Origin: an uncultured Duncaniella sp. | Lineage (GTDB): Bacteria > Bacteroidota > Bacteroidia > Bacteroidales > Muribaculaceae | DNA length: 21,568 nt | NCBI GenBank assembly: GCA_910584825.1 | Contig: CAJUCI010000036.1 | Coordinates: 1 to 21,568, forward strand | Direction: 5' to 3' | Part shown: positions 1-6,584 of the stretch, piece by piece | How the letters are laid out: the number at the start of each line of letters is the position of its first letter | Numbering within the stretch: the first letter of the stretch is position 1 | Translations under genes and position numbers: made by a program | The notes under the pieces: generated by a model | The model's database searches: none | What the model saw: only the letters and a program-made list of their open reading frames with translations | What the model was told of the DNA's origin: nothing

Positions 1-3
1 CTC

Positions 4-78
4 GGGCGCTTAGCTCAGCTGGTTCAGAGCGTCTGCCTTACAAGCAGAGGGTCGGGGGTTCGAATCCCTCAGCGCCCA
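4..78 (+). tRNA. tRNA-Val, anticodon UAC
   Basis: A 75-nt cloverleaf is visible. The acceptor stem GGGCGCT (4-10) pairs perfectly with AGCGCCC (71-77), with discriminator A78. The anticodon stem TCTGC (32-36) pairs with GCAGA (44-48) around the loop CTTACAA, giving anticodon TAC at 39-41, which reads GUA valine codons. The T arm carries GGTTCGAATCC. The D arm has the usual AGCTCAGCTGGTT. A full CCA tail is not encoded (ACC follows), so CCA would be added after transcription. The gene is followed at once by its own terminator, so it is not co-transcribed with prfB. Confidence 0.96.
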
Positions 79-85
79 CCCGAGT

Positions 86-122
86 AAAACGCCGATTCCG
101 ACATCAGGATTCGGCGTTTTTT
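86..122 (+). terminator. Intrinsic terminator after tRNA-Val
   Basis: AAAACGCCGATTCC (86-99) pairs with GGATTCGGCGTTTT (107-120) with a single T-T mismatch, and the descending arm runs into a T tract (117-122). It begins 8 nt after the tRNA end, so it most likely ends the tRNA transcript. The A-rich left arm would also allow termination on the opposite strand. Confidence 0.85.
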
Positions 123-227
123 GTCATATATGCTCACGCGGTTTGTTGCCGTGTGACGCGCAAAACTTGAACAGTAACGGCCCGTATGCCGGGTCATTTA
201 TTAACCATAATTCCCGTTGTAACCGAT
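123..227 (+). other. tRNA-prfB intergenic region with two small hairpins
   Basis: TCACGCGG (134-141) pairs with CCGTGTGA (149-156), including one G-U pair, around a 7-nt loop. CCCG (181-184) pairs with CGGG (190-193). I could not find a convincing TAnnTTTG/TTTG promoter pair here, although prfB needs a promoter after the tRNA terminator. The hairpins may belong to the prfB 5' leader or be incidental. Confidence 0.35.
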
Positions 228-1344
228 ATGATAACACAGGAACAGCTAAAAGAGACTTTTGAACGCAAGCTCGCGTTGAGGAGGTATCTTTGACATCGAC
301 AGTAAGAAAATCCAGGTAGAAGAAGAGGAACTGCGCACGCATGTGCCCGACTTTTGGGAGCGTCCCAGGGAGGCGCAGGCCCAGATGAAGAAAATCAAGG
401 ACCTCCAGGGCTGGATTAACGGCTATGAGGAGGTCGACAAGGCCGTGGGCGAGCTTGAGCTTGCATGGGACTTCCTCAAAGAGGGCCTCGTGGAGGAGAG
501 CGAGCTTGACGCGCTTTATGCCAAGGCTCTCGAGCTTATCGAGAATCTGGAGCTGAAGAATATGCTCCGTCGCGAGGAGGACAAGCTCGGCGTCGTGCTT
601 AAAATCAATTCGGGTGCCGGCGGCACCGAGAGCCAGGACTGGGCCCAGATGCTGATGCGCATGTATCTGCGCTGGTGTGAGGACCACGGCTATAAGACAT
701 CAATCGCCAACCTGCTGGAGGGTGACGAGGCCGGCATCAAGTCGTGTACCATCAATGTGGAGGGCGACTTTGCCTACGGCTACCTCAAGAGCGAGAACGG
801 TGTGCACCGTCTCGTGCGCGTGTCGCCCTACAATGCGCAGGGCAAGCGCATGACCTCGTTTGCCTCAGTGTTCGTGACCCCGCTTGTCGACGACACCATC
901 GAGGTGAAGGTAGACCCCGCGCTGCTGTCGTGGGACACCTTCCGTTCGGGCGGTGCCGGAGGTCAGAACGTCAACAAGGTGGAGTCGGGCGTGCGTCTGC
1001 GCTACCAGTTCACGGACCCTTACACCGGCGAGCATGAGGAAATTCTCATCGAGAACACCGAGACCCGCGACCAGCCCAAGAATAAGGAGAACGCCATGCG
1101 CCAGCTGCGCTCGATACTCTATGACAAGGAGCTTCAACACCGTCTCCAGGAGCAGGCCAAGATTGAGGCCGGCAAGATGAAGATAGAGTGGGGTTCGCAG
1201 ATACGCAGCTACGTGTTTGACGACCGCCGTGTCAAGGACCACCGCACCGGCCATCAGACTGCCGACGTGGGTGGCGTGATGGACGGCGACCTCGACCCGT
1301 TCATCAAGGCTTACCTCATGGAGTTTGCCGGAACGGAGCAGTAA
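228..1344 (+). CDS. prfB: Peptide chain release factor 2 (RF2), expressed by +1 programmed frameshift
   Basis: RF2 recognises UGA and UAA in the ribosomal A site and triggers hydrolysis of peptidyl-tRNA. The frame-0 leader starts at ATG 228 and gives 21 residues ending in CTT before an in-frame TGA at 291-293. A +1 shift (skip T291, resume at GAC 292) continues to TAA 1344, giving about 371 aa, close to the usual 365. The GGQ catalytic motif is at about residues 244-246, within SGGAGGQNVNKVESGVRLR. The stop-recognition tripeptide reads SPY (about 199-201) instead of the textbook SPF. The residue matching E. coli position 246 is Ser, a form associated with efficient termination. No SD precedes the start. 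UGA slowness at low RF2 favours the shift, so the gene autoregulates. The gene is intact, not a pseudogene. Confidence 0.96.
279..294 (+). promoter_or_regulatory. RF2 +1 programmed ribosomal frameshift site
   Basis: The string AGGAGGTATCTTTGAC contains every known element of the bacterial RF2 recoding site: an internal SD-like AGGAGG (279-284), a 3-nt spacer TAT, the slippery Leu codon CTT (288-290), the in-frame stop TGA (291-293) and a following C. This AGGAGG matches the anti-SD core better than the AGGGGG used in E. coli. After the shift the protein reads ...RRYL-DIDSKK.... Its preservation implies that the 16S anti-SD is accessible to elongating ribosomes in this organism. Confidence 0.95.
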
Positions 1345-1372
1345 TGCGCTGTCGCGCTATAGCTCTTCGCTC

Positions 1373-2119
1373 ATGAAGATTATTTATTTCACAACTACAG
1401 GCAACTCGCTCGCCGTGGCTCGCGCCATCGGCGGCGAGCTTGTTTCGTTAATAGGGGCGGCATCGGGCACGGAGTCCGTTATCTCCGACCCCGAGGCGAT
1501 GGGCTTGGTGTGCCCCGTGTATTTCGGCGAGCTGCCAAAGCCGGTGGCCGAGTTCCTTGGCCGGGTCAGGCTCGAGGCCCCGTATCGTTTCCTGGTGCTG
1601 ACCTGCGGCAACACCCCGGCTTTTGCCGTCAACGCTCCCGGCGGATGGGACTATGTGGCGAGCGTGAGGATGGTCGACAATTACTTCCCGATGTTTGATG
1701 TCGCAAAGCAGATAGCCACGCTCCCTGCCAAGCATGTGCACGAGCAGGTGGAGCGCGTTTGCGCTGACATTGCCGCGCGCCGTCACGGCCGCGAAGGGGT
1801 GACGCTGTTTGGCCGCGTGGCCGGGTGGTGGATGAGGACGTTCCCGCTGTCGGCCAAAGCCTATATGAACTTTTATATTGAGGATGACAAGTGCACATCG
1901 TGCGGCGTGTGCGCTCGGCTTTGCCCGATTGGCAATATCGACATGGTGTCGGGCCGTCCGGCAATAGGGGAGAGGTGTCTGACCTGCGGAGCGTGCTATC
2001 ACAACTGCCCCTCGGGCGCGATAAGATACAAGGGGGAGAAGAGCCGCGTGCAGTATCGCCACCCCGGCGTGACGCTCGGCGACATCCTCGGCGCGATGGG
2101 AGATGGCGGCCGCGGGTGA
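1373..2119 (+). CDS. EFR1-type protein: flavodoxin-like domain plus two [4Fe-4S] clusters
   Basis: The 248-aa protein has an N-terminal flavodoxin-like FMN site (MKIIYFTTTGNSLAVARAI; the TTTGNS loop would hold the FMN phosphate). Its C-terminal ferredoxin has two CxxCxxCxxxCP motifs, C174/C177/C180/C184 and C202/C205/C208/C212. This is the EFR1 family layout, a predicted cytosolic electron carrier with unknown partner. The start ATG 1373 is chosen because MKIIYFTTTGNS is the natural N-terminus; an in-frame ATG at 1325 overlaps the end of prfB and would add 16 non-conserved residues. It lies 28 nt after prfB and is probably co-transcribed with it. Its codon use is looser and more G-ending than that of the ribosomal genes, as expected for a less expressed gene. 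There is no signal peptide or membrane segment. Confidence 0.85.
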   Translation: MKIIYFTTTGNSLAVARAIGGELVSLIGAASGTESVISDPEAMGLVCPVYFGELPKPVAEFLGRVRLEAPYRFLVLTCGNTPAFAVNAPGGWDYVASVRMVDNYFPMFDVAKQIATLPAKHVHEQVERVCADIAARRHGREGVTLFGRVAGWWMRTFPLSAKAYMNFYIEDDKCTSCGVCARLCPIGNIDMVSGRPAIGERCLTCGACYHNCPSGAIRYKGEKSRVQYRHPGVTLGDILGAMGDGGRG

Positions 2120-2121
2120 AA

Positions 2122-2137
2122 ATTCCGGGGCCGGAAT
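2122..2137 (+). terminator. Possible terminator hairpin after the EFR1 gene
   Basis: ATTCCGG (2122-2128) and CCGGAAT (2131-2137) form an inverted repeat three nt after the stop codon; the realistic hairpin is ATTCCG/CGGAAT with loop GGGC. There is no immediate T tract (an ATTTTT occurs only at 2150-2155), so it is a weak terminator candidate. Its position between a lowly expressed gene and the rpsL promoter fits transcript separation. Confidence 0.4.
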
Positions 2138-2164
2138 AATGGTTGGAAATATTTTTCGGAATTG

Positions 2165-2196
2165 TTTGGTAATTAGCAAAATAAGTTGTAATTTTG
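2165..2196 (+). promoter_or_regulatory. Bacteroidota-type sigma-ABfr promoter for the rpsL cluster
   Basis: The -33 element TTTG (2165-2168) and the -7 element TAATTTTG (2189-2196, matching TAnnTTTG) are separated by 20 nt, which is the known Bacteroidota primary-sigma spacing. Transcription should start near 2200, leaving a 5' leader of about 140 nt before rpsL. This is the best promoter match on the + strand of the window and is the likely main promoter of the whole ribosomal cluster. Confidence 0.8.
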
Positions 2197-2197
2197 C

Positions 2198-2341
2198 ATC
2201 GCCTTTGGAAGAAATGTGCCGTCGCGACAACGTTAACTGTCTGACAGTTAAGGATGTCGAGGCGTAAAGTGCATGTAAGGGCGATTGAATAAGAAAATAC
2301 AGAAATACTAATAACTATAAAGTCAAACAAAAGAAACTAAG
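2198..2341 (+). promoter_or_regulatory. Structured 5' leader of the rpsL operon
   Basis: Nested complementary segments are visible: ATCGCC (2198-2203) with GGCGAT (2280-2285), GCC (2218-2220) with GGC (2261-2263), CGACA (2225-2229) with TGTCG (2255-2259), and a 9-bp-arm palindrome TTAACTGTC-T-GACAGTTAA (2233-2251). Together they could fold one long RNA helix with internal loops soon after the predicted start. Positions 2286-2341 are A-rich and look unstructured, typical of an SD-less ribosome landing region. Binding partner unknown; S12 or S7 feedback is an inference. The palindrome alone could instead be a DNA operator downstream of the start. Confidence 0.5.
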
Positions 2342-2725
2342 ATGCCTACTATTCAGCAATTAGTAAGAAAAGGACGTGTGGCTCTTGAGGATAAGAGCAA
2401 GTCACCTGCGCTTGATTCATGCCCCCAGCGTCGTGGCGTGTGCGTGCGTGTCTACACTACAACCCCTAAGAAACCTAACTCGGCTATGCGTAAGGTTGCC
2501 CGTGTGCGCCTCACAAATGGCAAGGAGGTCAACAGCTACATCCCCGGTGAGGGCCACAACCTCCAGGAGCACTCAATCGTGCTCGTGCGTGGCGGTCGTG
2601 TAAAGGACCTTCCCGGTGTACGTTACCACATCGTGCGCGGCACACTCGATACCTCCGGTGTCAAGGACCGTACACAGCGTCGCTCAAAGTATGGTGCAAA
2701 GCGTCCCAAGGCCGCTAAGAAGTAA
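2342..2725 (+). CDS. rpsL: 30S ribosomal protein S12 (uS12)
   Basis: S12 sits at the decoding centre and is needed for A-site fidelity. The 127-aa product shows the universal segments YTTTPKKPNSAMRKVARVRL (38-57), GEGHNLQEHS (69-78) and RGGRVKDLPGVRYH (83-96). The streptomycin-related residues K44 (E. coli K43 without Met), K88 and P91 are wild-type, predicting no rpsL-based streptomycin resistance. D89 is the residue that carries beta-methylthiolation in E. coli. The start follows an A-rich leader (aagaaactaagATG) without SD. It is the first gene of the cluster. Confidence 0.99.
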   Translation: MPTIQQLVRKGRVALEDKSKSPALDSCPQRRGVCVRVYTTTPKKPNSAMRKVARVRLTNGKEVNSYIPGEGHNLQEHSIVLVRGGRVKDLPGVRYHIVRGTLDTSGVKDRTQRRSKYGAKRPKAAKK

Positions 2726-2937
2726 TTAGTACCACACTATAGAAAACTCAGACGCTCCTTTTCTTATAATCAACAACATTGAATTAAAAACCGAGTCGTT
2801 AACCCTCGTTTTTGATTTGATTGGAAGGCTAAATCACAGGTTGAGTAAATGGCCGGTCCCGCAAGAGCGGGAGAGAGGCCGTTGAAGATGAAAGATGCAG
2901 CAACCAAGCAACAAAAACAACAATCCAACAACCCAAA
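2726..2937 (+). promoter_or_regulatory. Structured rpsL-rpsG intercistronic region (candidate S7 control site)
   Basis: This 212-nt gap holds two hairpins. The first is AAAAACCGAG (2786-2795) with CTCGTTTTT (2805-2813), with one bulged C; its U-rich descending arm resembles a weak terminator or attenuator. The second is AATGGCC (2848-2854) with GGCCGTT (2877-2883), a GG/GAGA internal loop, then TCCCGC (2857-2862) with GCGGGA (2867-2872) capped by AAGA. A-rich sequence (2884-2937) leads into rpsG. In E. coli S7 binds the rpsL-rpsG intercistronic mRNA and represses translation; the same position here makes S7 the likely ligand, by inference only. Confidence 0.5.
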
Positions 2938-3414
2938 ATGCGTAAAGCTAAACCTAAAAAGCGGGTAATCCTCCCCGATCCCGTGTTCAATGACGTGAGA
3001 GTCTCAAAGTTCGTCAACCACCTCATGTATGACGGAAAGAAGAACACATCATATACCATCTTCTATTCAGCTCTCGAGCTCGTTAAGGGCAAGCTCCCCA
3101 ACGAGGAGAAGACCGCTCTCGAAATCTGGAAGAAGGCCCTCGAGAATGTAACTCCTACCGTAGAGGTTAAGTCACGCCGTGTAGGTGGCGCAACCTTCCA
3201 GGTGCCTACCGAAATCCGTCCCGACCGCAAGGAGTCAATCTCGATGAAGAACCTCATCCTCTATGCCCGCAAGCGTGGCGGCAAGACCATGGCCGAGAAG
3301 CTCGCAGCCGAAATCGTTGACGCTTTCAACGAGCAGGGCGGTGCTTACAAGCGCAAGGAGGATATGCACAAGATGGCCGAGGCTAACCGTGCATTCGCAC
3401 ACTTCCGTTTCTAA
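2938..3414 (+). CDS. rpsG: 30S ribosomal protein S7 (uS7)
   Basis: S7 is the primary binder of the 16S 3' major (head) domain and lines the E site. The 158-aa product starts MRKAKPKKRVILPDPVFNDV and contains the conserved blocks KFVNHLMYDGKK, RRVGGATFQVPTEI and a C-terminal helix ending HKMAEANRAFAHFRF. Length matches the family (about 156-158). The gene is preceded by the long structured gap and followed 26 nt later by fusA. Start ATG 2938 has an A/C-rich upstream region and no SD. Confidence 0.99.
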   Translation: MRKAKPKKRVILPDPVFNDVRVSKFVNHLMYDGKKNTSYTIFYSALELVKGKLPNEEKTALEIWKKALENVTPTVEVKSRRVGGATFQVPTEIRPDRKESISMKNLILYARKRGGKTMAEKLAAEIVDAFNEQGGAYKRKEDMHKMAEANRAFAHFRF

Positions 3415-3440
3415 ATCTAACCTTTTGACACTTACGCAAA

Positions 3441-5567
3441 ATGGCTAAATCAGACGAACAGTTAAAATATACGCGCAATATCGGCATCATGGCTCACATC
3501 GATGCCGGCAAGACCACTACCTCCGAGCGTATCCTCTTCTACACCGGCCTTACCCACAAAATCGGTGAGGTGCATGACGGTGCAGCCACTATGGACTGGA
3601 TGGAGCAGGAGCAGGAGCGTGGTATCACCATCACCTCGGCCGCTACCACCACTTTCTGGAAGTATCTTGGCGACCAGTTCAAGATTAACCTCATTGACAC
3701 CCCGGGACACGTCGACTTCACCGTCGAGGTAGAGCGTTCGCTCCGTGTGCTTGACGGTGCTGTGGCTACATTCTGCGCCGTTGGTGGTGTAGAGCCCCAG
3801 TCAGAGACCGTATGGCGTCAGGCTGACAAATATAATGTACCCCGTATCGGTTACGTCAACAAGATGGACCGCTCGGGTGCCAACTTCTTCGAGGTAGTAC
3901 GTCAGCTCAAGGACGTGCTCGGCGCAAACCCCTGTCCCATTCAGATTCCTATCGGTGCTGAGGAGACTTTCAAGGGTGTTGTTGACCTTATCAAGATGAA
4001 GGCCATCTTCTGGCACGACGAGTCAATGGGTGCCGACTACTCAGTAGAGGAAATCCCCGCCGGTCTCATAGCCGAGGCCGAGGAGTGGCGCGACAAGATG
4101 CTCGAGAAAATCGCCGAGTTTGACGACGCCCTCATGGAGAAGTACTTCGACGACCCCTCCACCATCACCGAAGAGGAAATCAAGCGTGCCCTCCGCAACG
4201 CTACCCTCAAGATGGAGGTTGTGCCCATGATTTGCGGCTCATCGTTCAAGAACAAGGGTGTACAGTGCCTCCTCGACTCTGTCTGCGCATACCTCCCCAG
4301 CCCTGTTGACTCAGGTGCTATCGAGGGTACCAACCCCGAGGACCCCGACCAGGTAGAGACCCGCGAGCCTTCGAGCGACGCACCCATGTGTGCCCTCGCA
4401 TTCAAGATTGCGACCGACCCCTACGTAGGCCGTCTCACATTCTTCCGCGTTTACTCCGGCGACGTTGTTGCCGGTTCATACGTGCTCAACAGCCGTTCAG
4501 GCAAGAAGGAGCGCGTAAGCCGTCTTTTCCAGATGCACTCCAACAAGCAGAATGCCAAGGAGCTCATCGGTTGCGGCGATATAGGCGCAGGTGTAGGTTT
4601 CAAGGACATCCGCACCGGCGACACCCTCTGCGACGAGAACCATCCTATCGTACTCGAGGCTATGGAATTCCCCGAGCCCGTTATCGGTATCGCCGTAGAG
4701 CCTAAGACTCAGAAGGACCTCGACAAGCTCGGCGTAGGCCTGCAGAAGCTCGCCGAGGAGGACCCCACATTCCGCGTTGAGACCAACGAGGAGACCGGCC
4801 AGACCGTAATCTCAGGTATGGGCGAGCTTCACCTCGACATCATCATCGACCGTCTCCGTCGCGAGTTCAAGGTTGAGTGCAACCAGGGCCGTCCCCAGGT
4901 TACCTACAAGGAGGCTATCACCAAGCCCGTTGAACTCCGTGAGGTATTCAAGAAGCAGACCGGTGGTCGCGGTAAGTTTGCCGACATCATCGTACGCGTC
5001 GAGCCCGCTGATGACGATTTCGAAGGCTCACTCCAGTTCGTTGACGAGGTTAAGGGCGGTAACATTCCCAAGGAATTCATCCCCTCGATTCAGAAGGGCT
5101 TCACCACCGCTATGAAGAACGGTGTGCTCGCCGGCTATCCCCTTGACCGTCTCAAGGTGACTGTAATCGACGGTTCGTTCCACCCCGTTGACTCTGACCA
5201 GCTCTCGTTCGAGCTCTGCGCCATCTCAGCCTTCAAGAAGGCATCTGAGAAGGCCGGTCCCGTTCTGCTCGAGCCTATCTTCAAGGTAGAGGTTGTAACC
5301 CCCGAGGAGAGCATGGGCGACGTTATCGGTGACCTTAACAAGCGTCGCGGTCAGGTGGAAGGCATGGAGACAAGCCGCAGCGGTGCCCGCATCGTCAAGG
5401 CCAAGGCTCCCCTCGCCGAGATGTTCGGCTACGTGACCGCCCTCCGTACCATCACTTCGGGCCGTGCCACATCCACAATGACATTCAGCCACTATGCAGA
5501 GGTGAGCAGCTCGATTGCCAAGAACGTGCTCACAGAGTGCCAGGGCCGTGTGGATCTCATAAAGTAA
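3441..5567 (+). CDS. fusA: Elongation factor G (EF-G)
   Basis: This GTPase drives translocation and, with RRF, ribosome recycling. The 708-aa product has the G1 P-loop AHIDAGKTT (18-26), switch II DTPGHVDF (86-93) and NKMD (140-143) for guanine specificity, followed by domains II-V including the domain IV block GGRGKFAD. No frameshift or truncation. Bacteroidota can carry a second, divergent EF-G elsewhere; the position after rpsG in the str operon and the intact G motifs support this being the canonical EF-G. Unlike E. coli, no tuf follows: rpsJ begins 22 nt downstream. Confidence 0.99.
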   Translation: MAKSDEQLKYTRNIGIMAHIDAGKTTTSERILFYTGLTHKIGEVHDGAATMDWMEQEQERGITITSAATTTFWKYLGDQFKINLIDTPGHVDFTVEVERSLRVLDGAVATFCAVGGVEPQSETVWRQADKYNVPRIGYVNKMDRSGANFFEVVRQLKDVLGANPCPIQIPIGAEETFKGVVDLIKMKAIFWHDESMGADYSVEEIPAGLIAEAEEWRDKMLEKIAEFDDALMEKYFDDPSTITEEEIKRALRNATLKMEVVPMICGSSFKNKGVQCLLDSVCAYLPSPVDSGAIEGTNPEDPDQVETREPSSDAPMCALAFKIATDPYVGRLTFFRVYSGDVVAGSYVLNSRSGKKERVSRLFQMHSNKQNAKELIGCGDIGAGVGFKDIRTGDTLCDENHPIVLEAMEFPEPVIGIAVEPKTQKDLDKLGVGLQKLAEEDPTFRVETNEETGQTVISGMGELHLDIIIDRLRREFKVECNQGRPQVTYKEAITKPVELREVFKKQTGGRGKFADIIVRVEPADDDFEGSLQFVDEVKGGNIPKEFIPSIQKGFTTAMKNGVLAGYPLDRLKVTVIDGSFHPVDSDQLSFELCAISAFKKASEKAGPVLLEPIFKVEVVTPEESMGDVIGDLNKRRGQVEGMETSRSGARIVKAKAPLAEMFGYVTALRTITSGRATSTMTFSHYAEVSSSIAKNVLTECQGRVDLIK

Positions 5568-5589
5568 CACTTTCATTCAACTAACCAAT

Positions 5590-5895
5590 ATGGATCAAAC
5601 AATCAGAATCAAACTTAAATCCTACGACTTCAACCTCGTTGACAAGTCGGCAGAGAAGATTGTGAAGACCGTTAAGGCCACCGGCGCAGTGATCAGCGGA
5701 CCTATTCCCCTGCCCACCCACCGTCGCGTGTTCACCGTCAATCGCTCCACCTTCGTCAACAAGAAGTCGCGCGAGCAGTTCCAGCTCTCAAGCTACAAGC
5801 GATTGATTGACATCCACAACTCCACCGGCAAGACAGTCGACGCTCTCATGAAGCTCGAGCTCCCCTCAGGCGTGGAAGTGGAAATCAAGGTCTAA
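5590..5895 (+). CDS. rpsJ: 30S ribosomal protein S10 (uS10)
   Basis: S10 is part of the 30S head and, as NusE, joins NusB in rRNA antitermination. The 101-aa product reads IRIKLKSYDFNLVDKSAEKI with the conserved GPIPLPTHRRVFTV segment and the extended loop that follows. It begins 22 nt after fusA, so it has no space for an E. coli-like S10 leader (the L4 target). The str and S10 units therefore appear fused, and any L4 feedback would need another site. Confidence 0.98.
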   Translation: MDQTIRIKLKSYDFNLVDKSAEKIVKTVKATGAVISGPIPLPTHRRVFTVNRSTFVNKKSREQFQLSSYKRLIDIHNSTGKTVDALMKLELPSGVEVEIKV

Positions 5896-5966
5896 TACTG
5901 CTTGACACCACAAGGATTCTAAGTTAACACAACAATCACAGTTCACATTTTCTAAATCAAAGAGAA

Positions 5967-6584
5967 ATGCCAGGATTATTAGGAAAGAAAATCGGAATGA
6001 CATCCGTTTTCAGTGCCGACGGCAAGAACGTGCCGTGCACTGTTATCGAAGTAGGCCCCTGCGTAGTTACTCAAGTGAAAACGGTTGACAAGGACGGCTA
6101 TGCCGCCGTGCAGCTCGGCTTCGAGGAGAAGAAGGAGAAGCACACAACCAACCCCATGGCCGGACACTTCAAGAAGGCCGGAGTAGCTCCCATGCGCCAC
6201 TTGGCCGAGTTCAAAGGATTTGGCGAAGAAGTAAAGCTCGGTGACACTCTCACCGTCGACCTCTTCAGCGAAGACGACTTCGTAGACATCCAGGGAACCT
6301 CCAAGGGTAAAGGTTACCAGGGCGTAGTTAAACGCCACGGATTCGGTGGCGTGGGCCAGGCCACACACGGCCAGCACAACCGCCTCCGTGCCCCCGGTTC
6401 AGTAGGTGCCTGCTCTTACCCCGCAAAGGTGTTCAAGGGCATGCGCATGGCCGGCCAGATGGGCAACGAAAAGGTTACCGTTCAAAACCTCCGTGTCGTT
6501 AAAGTGCTTCCCGAGCACAACGTGCTCCTCATCAAGGGCTCAATCCCCGGAAGCAAAGGTTCAATCGTCTTAATTGAGAAATAA
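5967..6584 (+). CDS. rplC: 50S ribosomal protein L3 (uL3)
   Basis: L3 is an early assembly protein whose loop reaches the peptidyl transferase centre. The 205-aa product starts MPGLLGKKIGMTSVF and holds the family signature around GVVKRHGFGGVGQATHGQ followed by RAPGSVGACSYPAKVFKGMRMAG. The glutamine of THGQ corresponds to the N5-methylated Gln of E. coli L3. A 71-nt spacer separates it from rpsJ, without a clear promoter or strong hairpin. The stop overlaps the rplD start by one base (TAATG), indicating translational coupling. Confidence 0.98.
   Translation: MPGLLGKKIGMTSVFSADGKNVPCTVIEVGPCVVTQVKTVDKDGYAAVQLGFEEKKEKHTTNPMAGHFKKAGVAPMRHLAEFKGFGEEVKLGDTLTVDLFSEDDFVDIQGTSKGKGYQGVVKRHGFGGVGQATHGQHNRLRAPGSVGACSYPAKVFKGMRMAGQMGNEKVTVQNLRVVKVLPEHNVLLIKGSIPGSKGSIVLIEK

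Noticed and set aside
228..343. prfB as a frameshifted pseudogene
   Set aside because: The interruption is the conserved RF2 recoding site and the rest of the protein is intact.
1448..2230. Long minus-strand open frame (260 aa) opposite the EFR1 gene
   Set aside because: It lies antisense to a gene with clear motifs, shows no family pattern, and arises from the GC-rich codon bias of the sense strand.
2811..2837. Promoter for rpsG from TTTG (2811) and TAAATCAC (2830)
   Set aside because: The -7 element does not match TAnnTTTG and the spacing is 15 nt, too short.
4973..4980. TAAGTTTG in fusA as an internal promoter
   Set aside because: It encodes part of the conserved GGRGKFAD motif, has no TTTG at the right distance and lies in normal-composition sequence, so it is a chance match.
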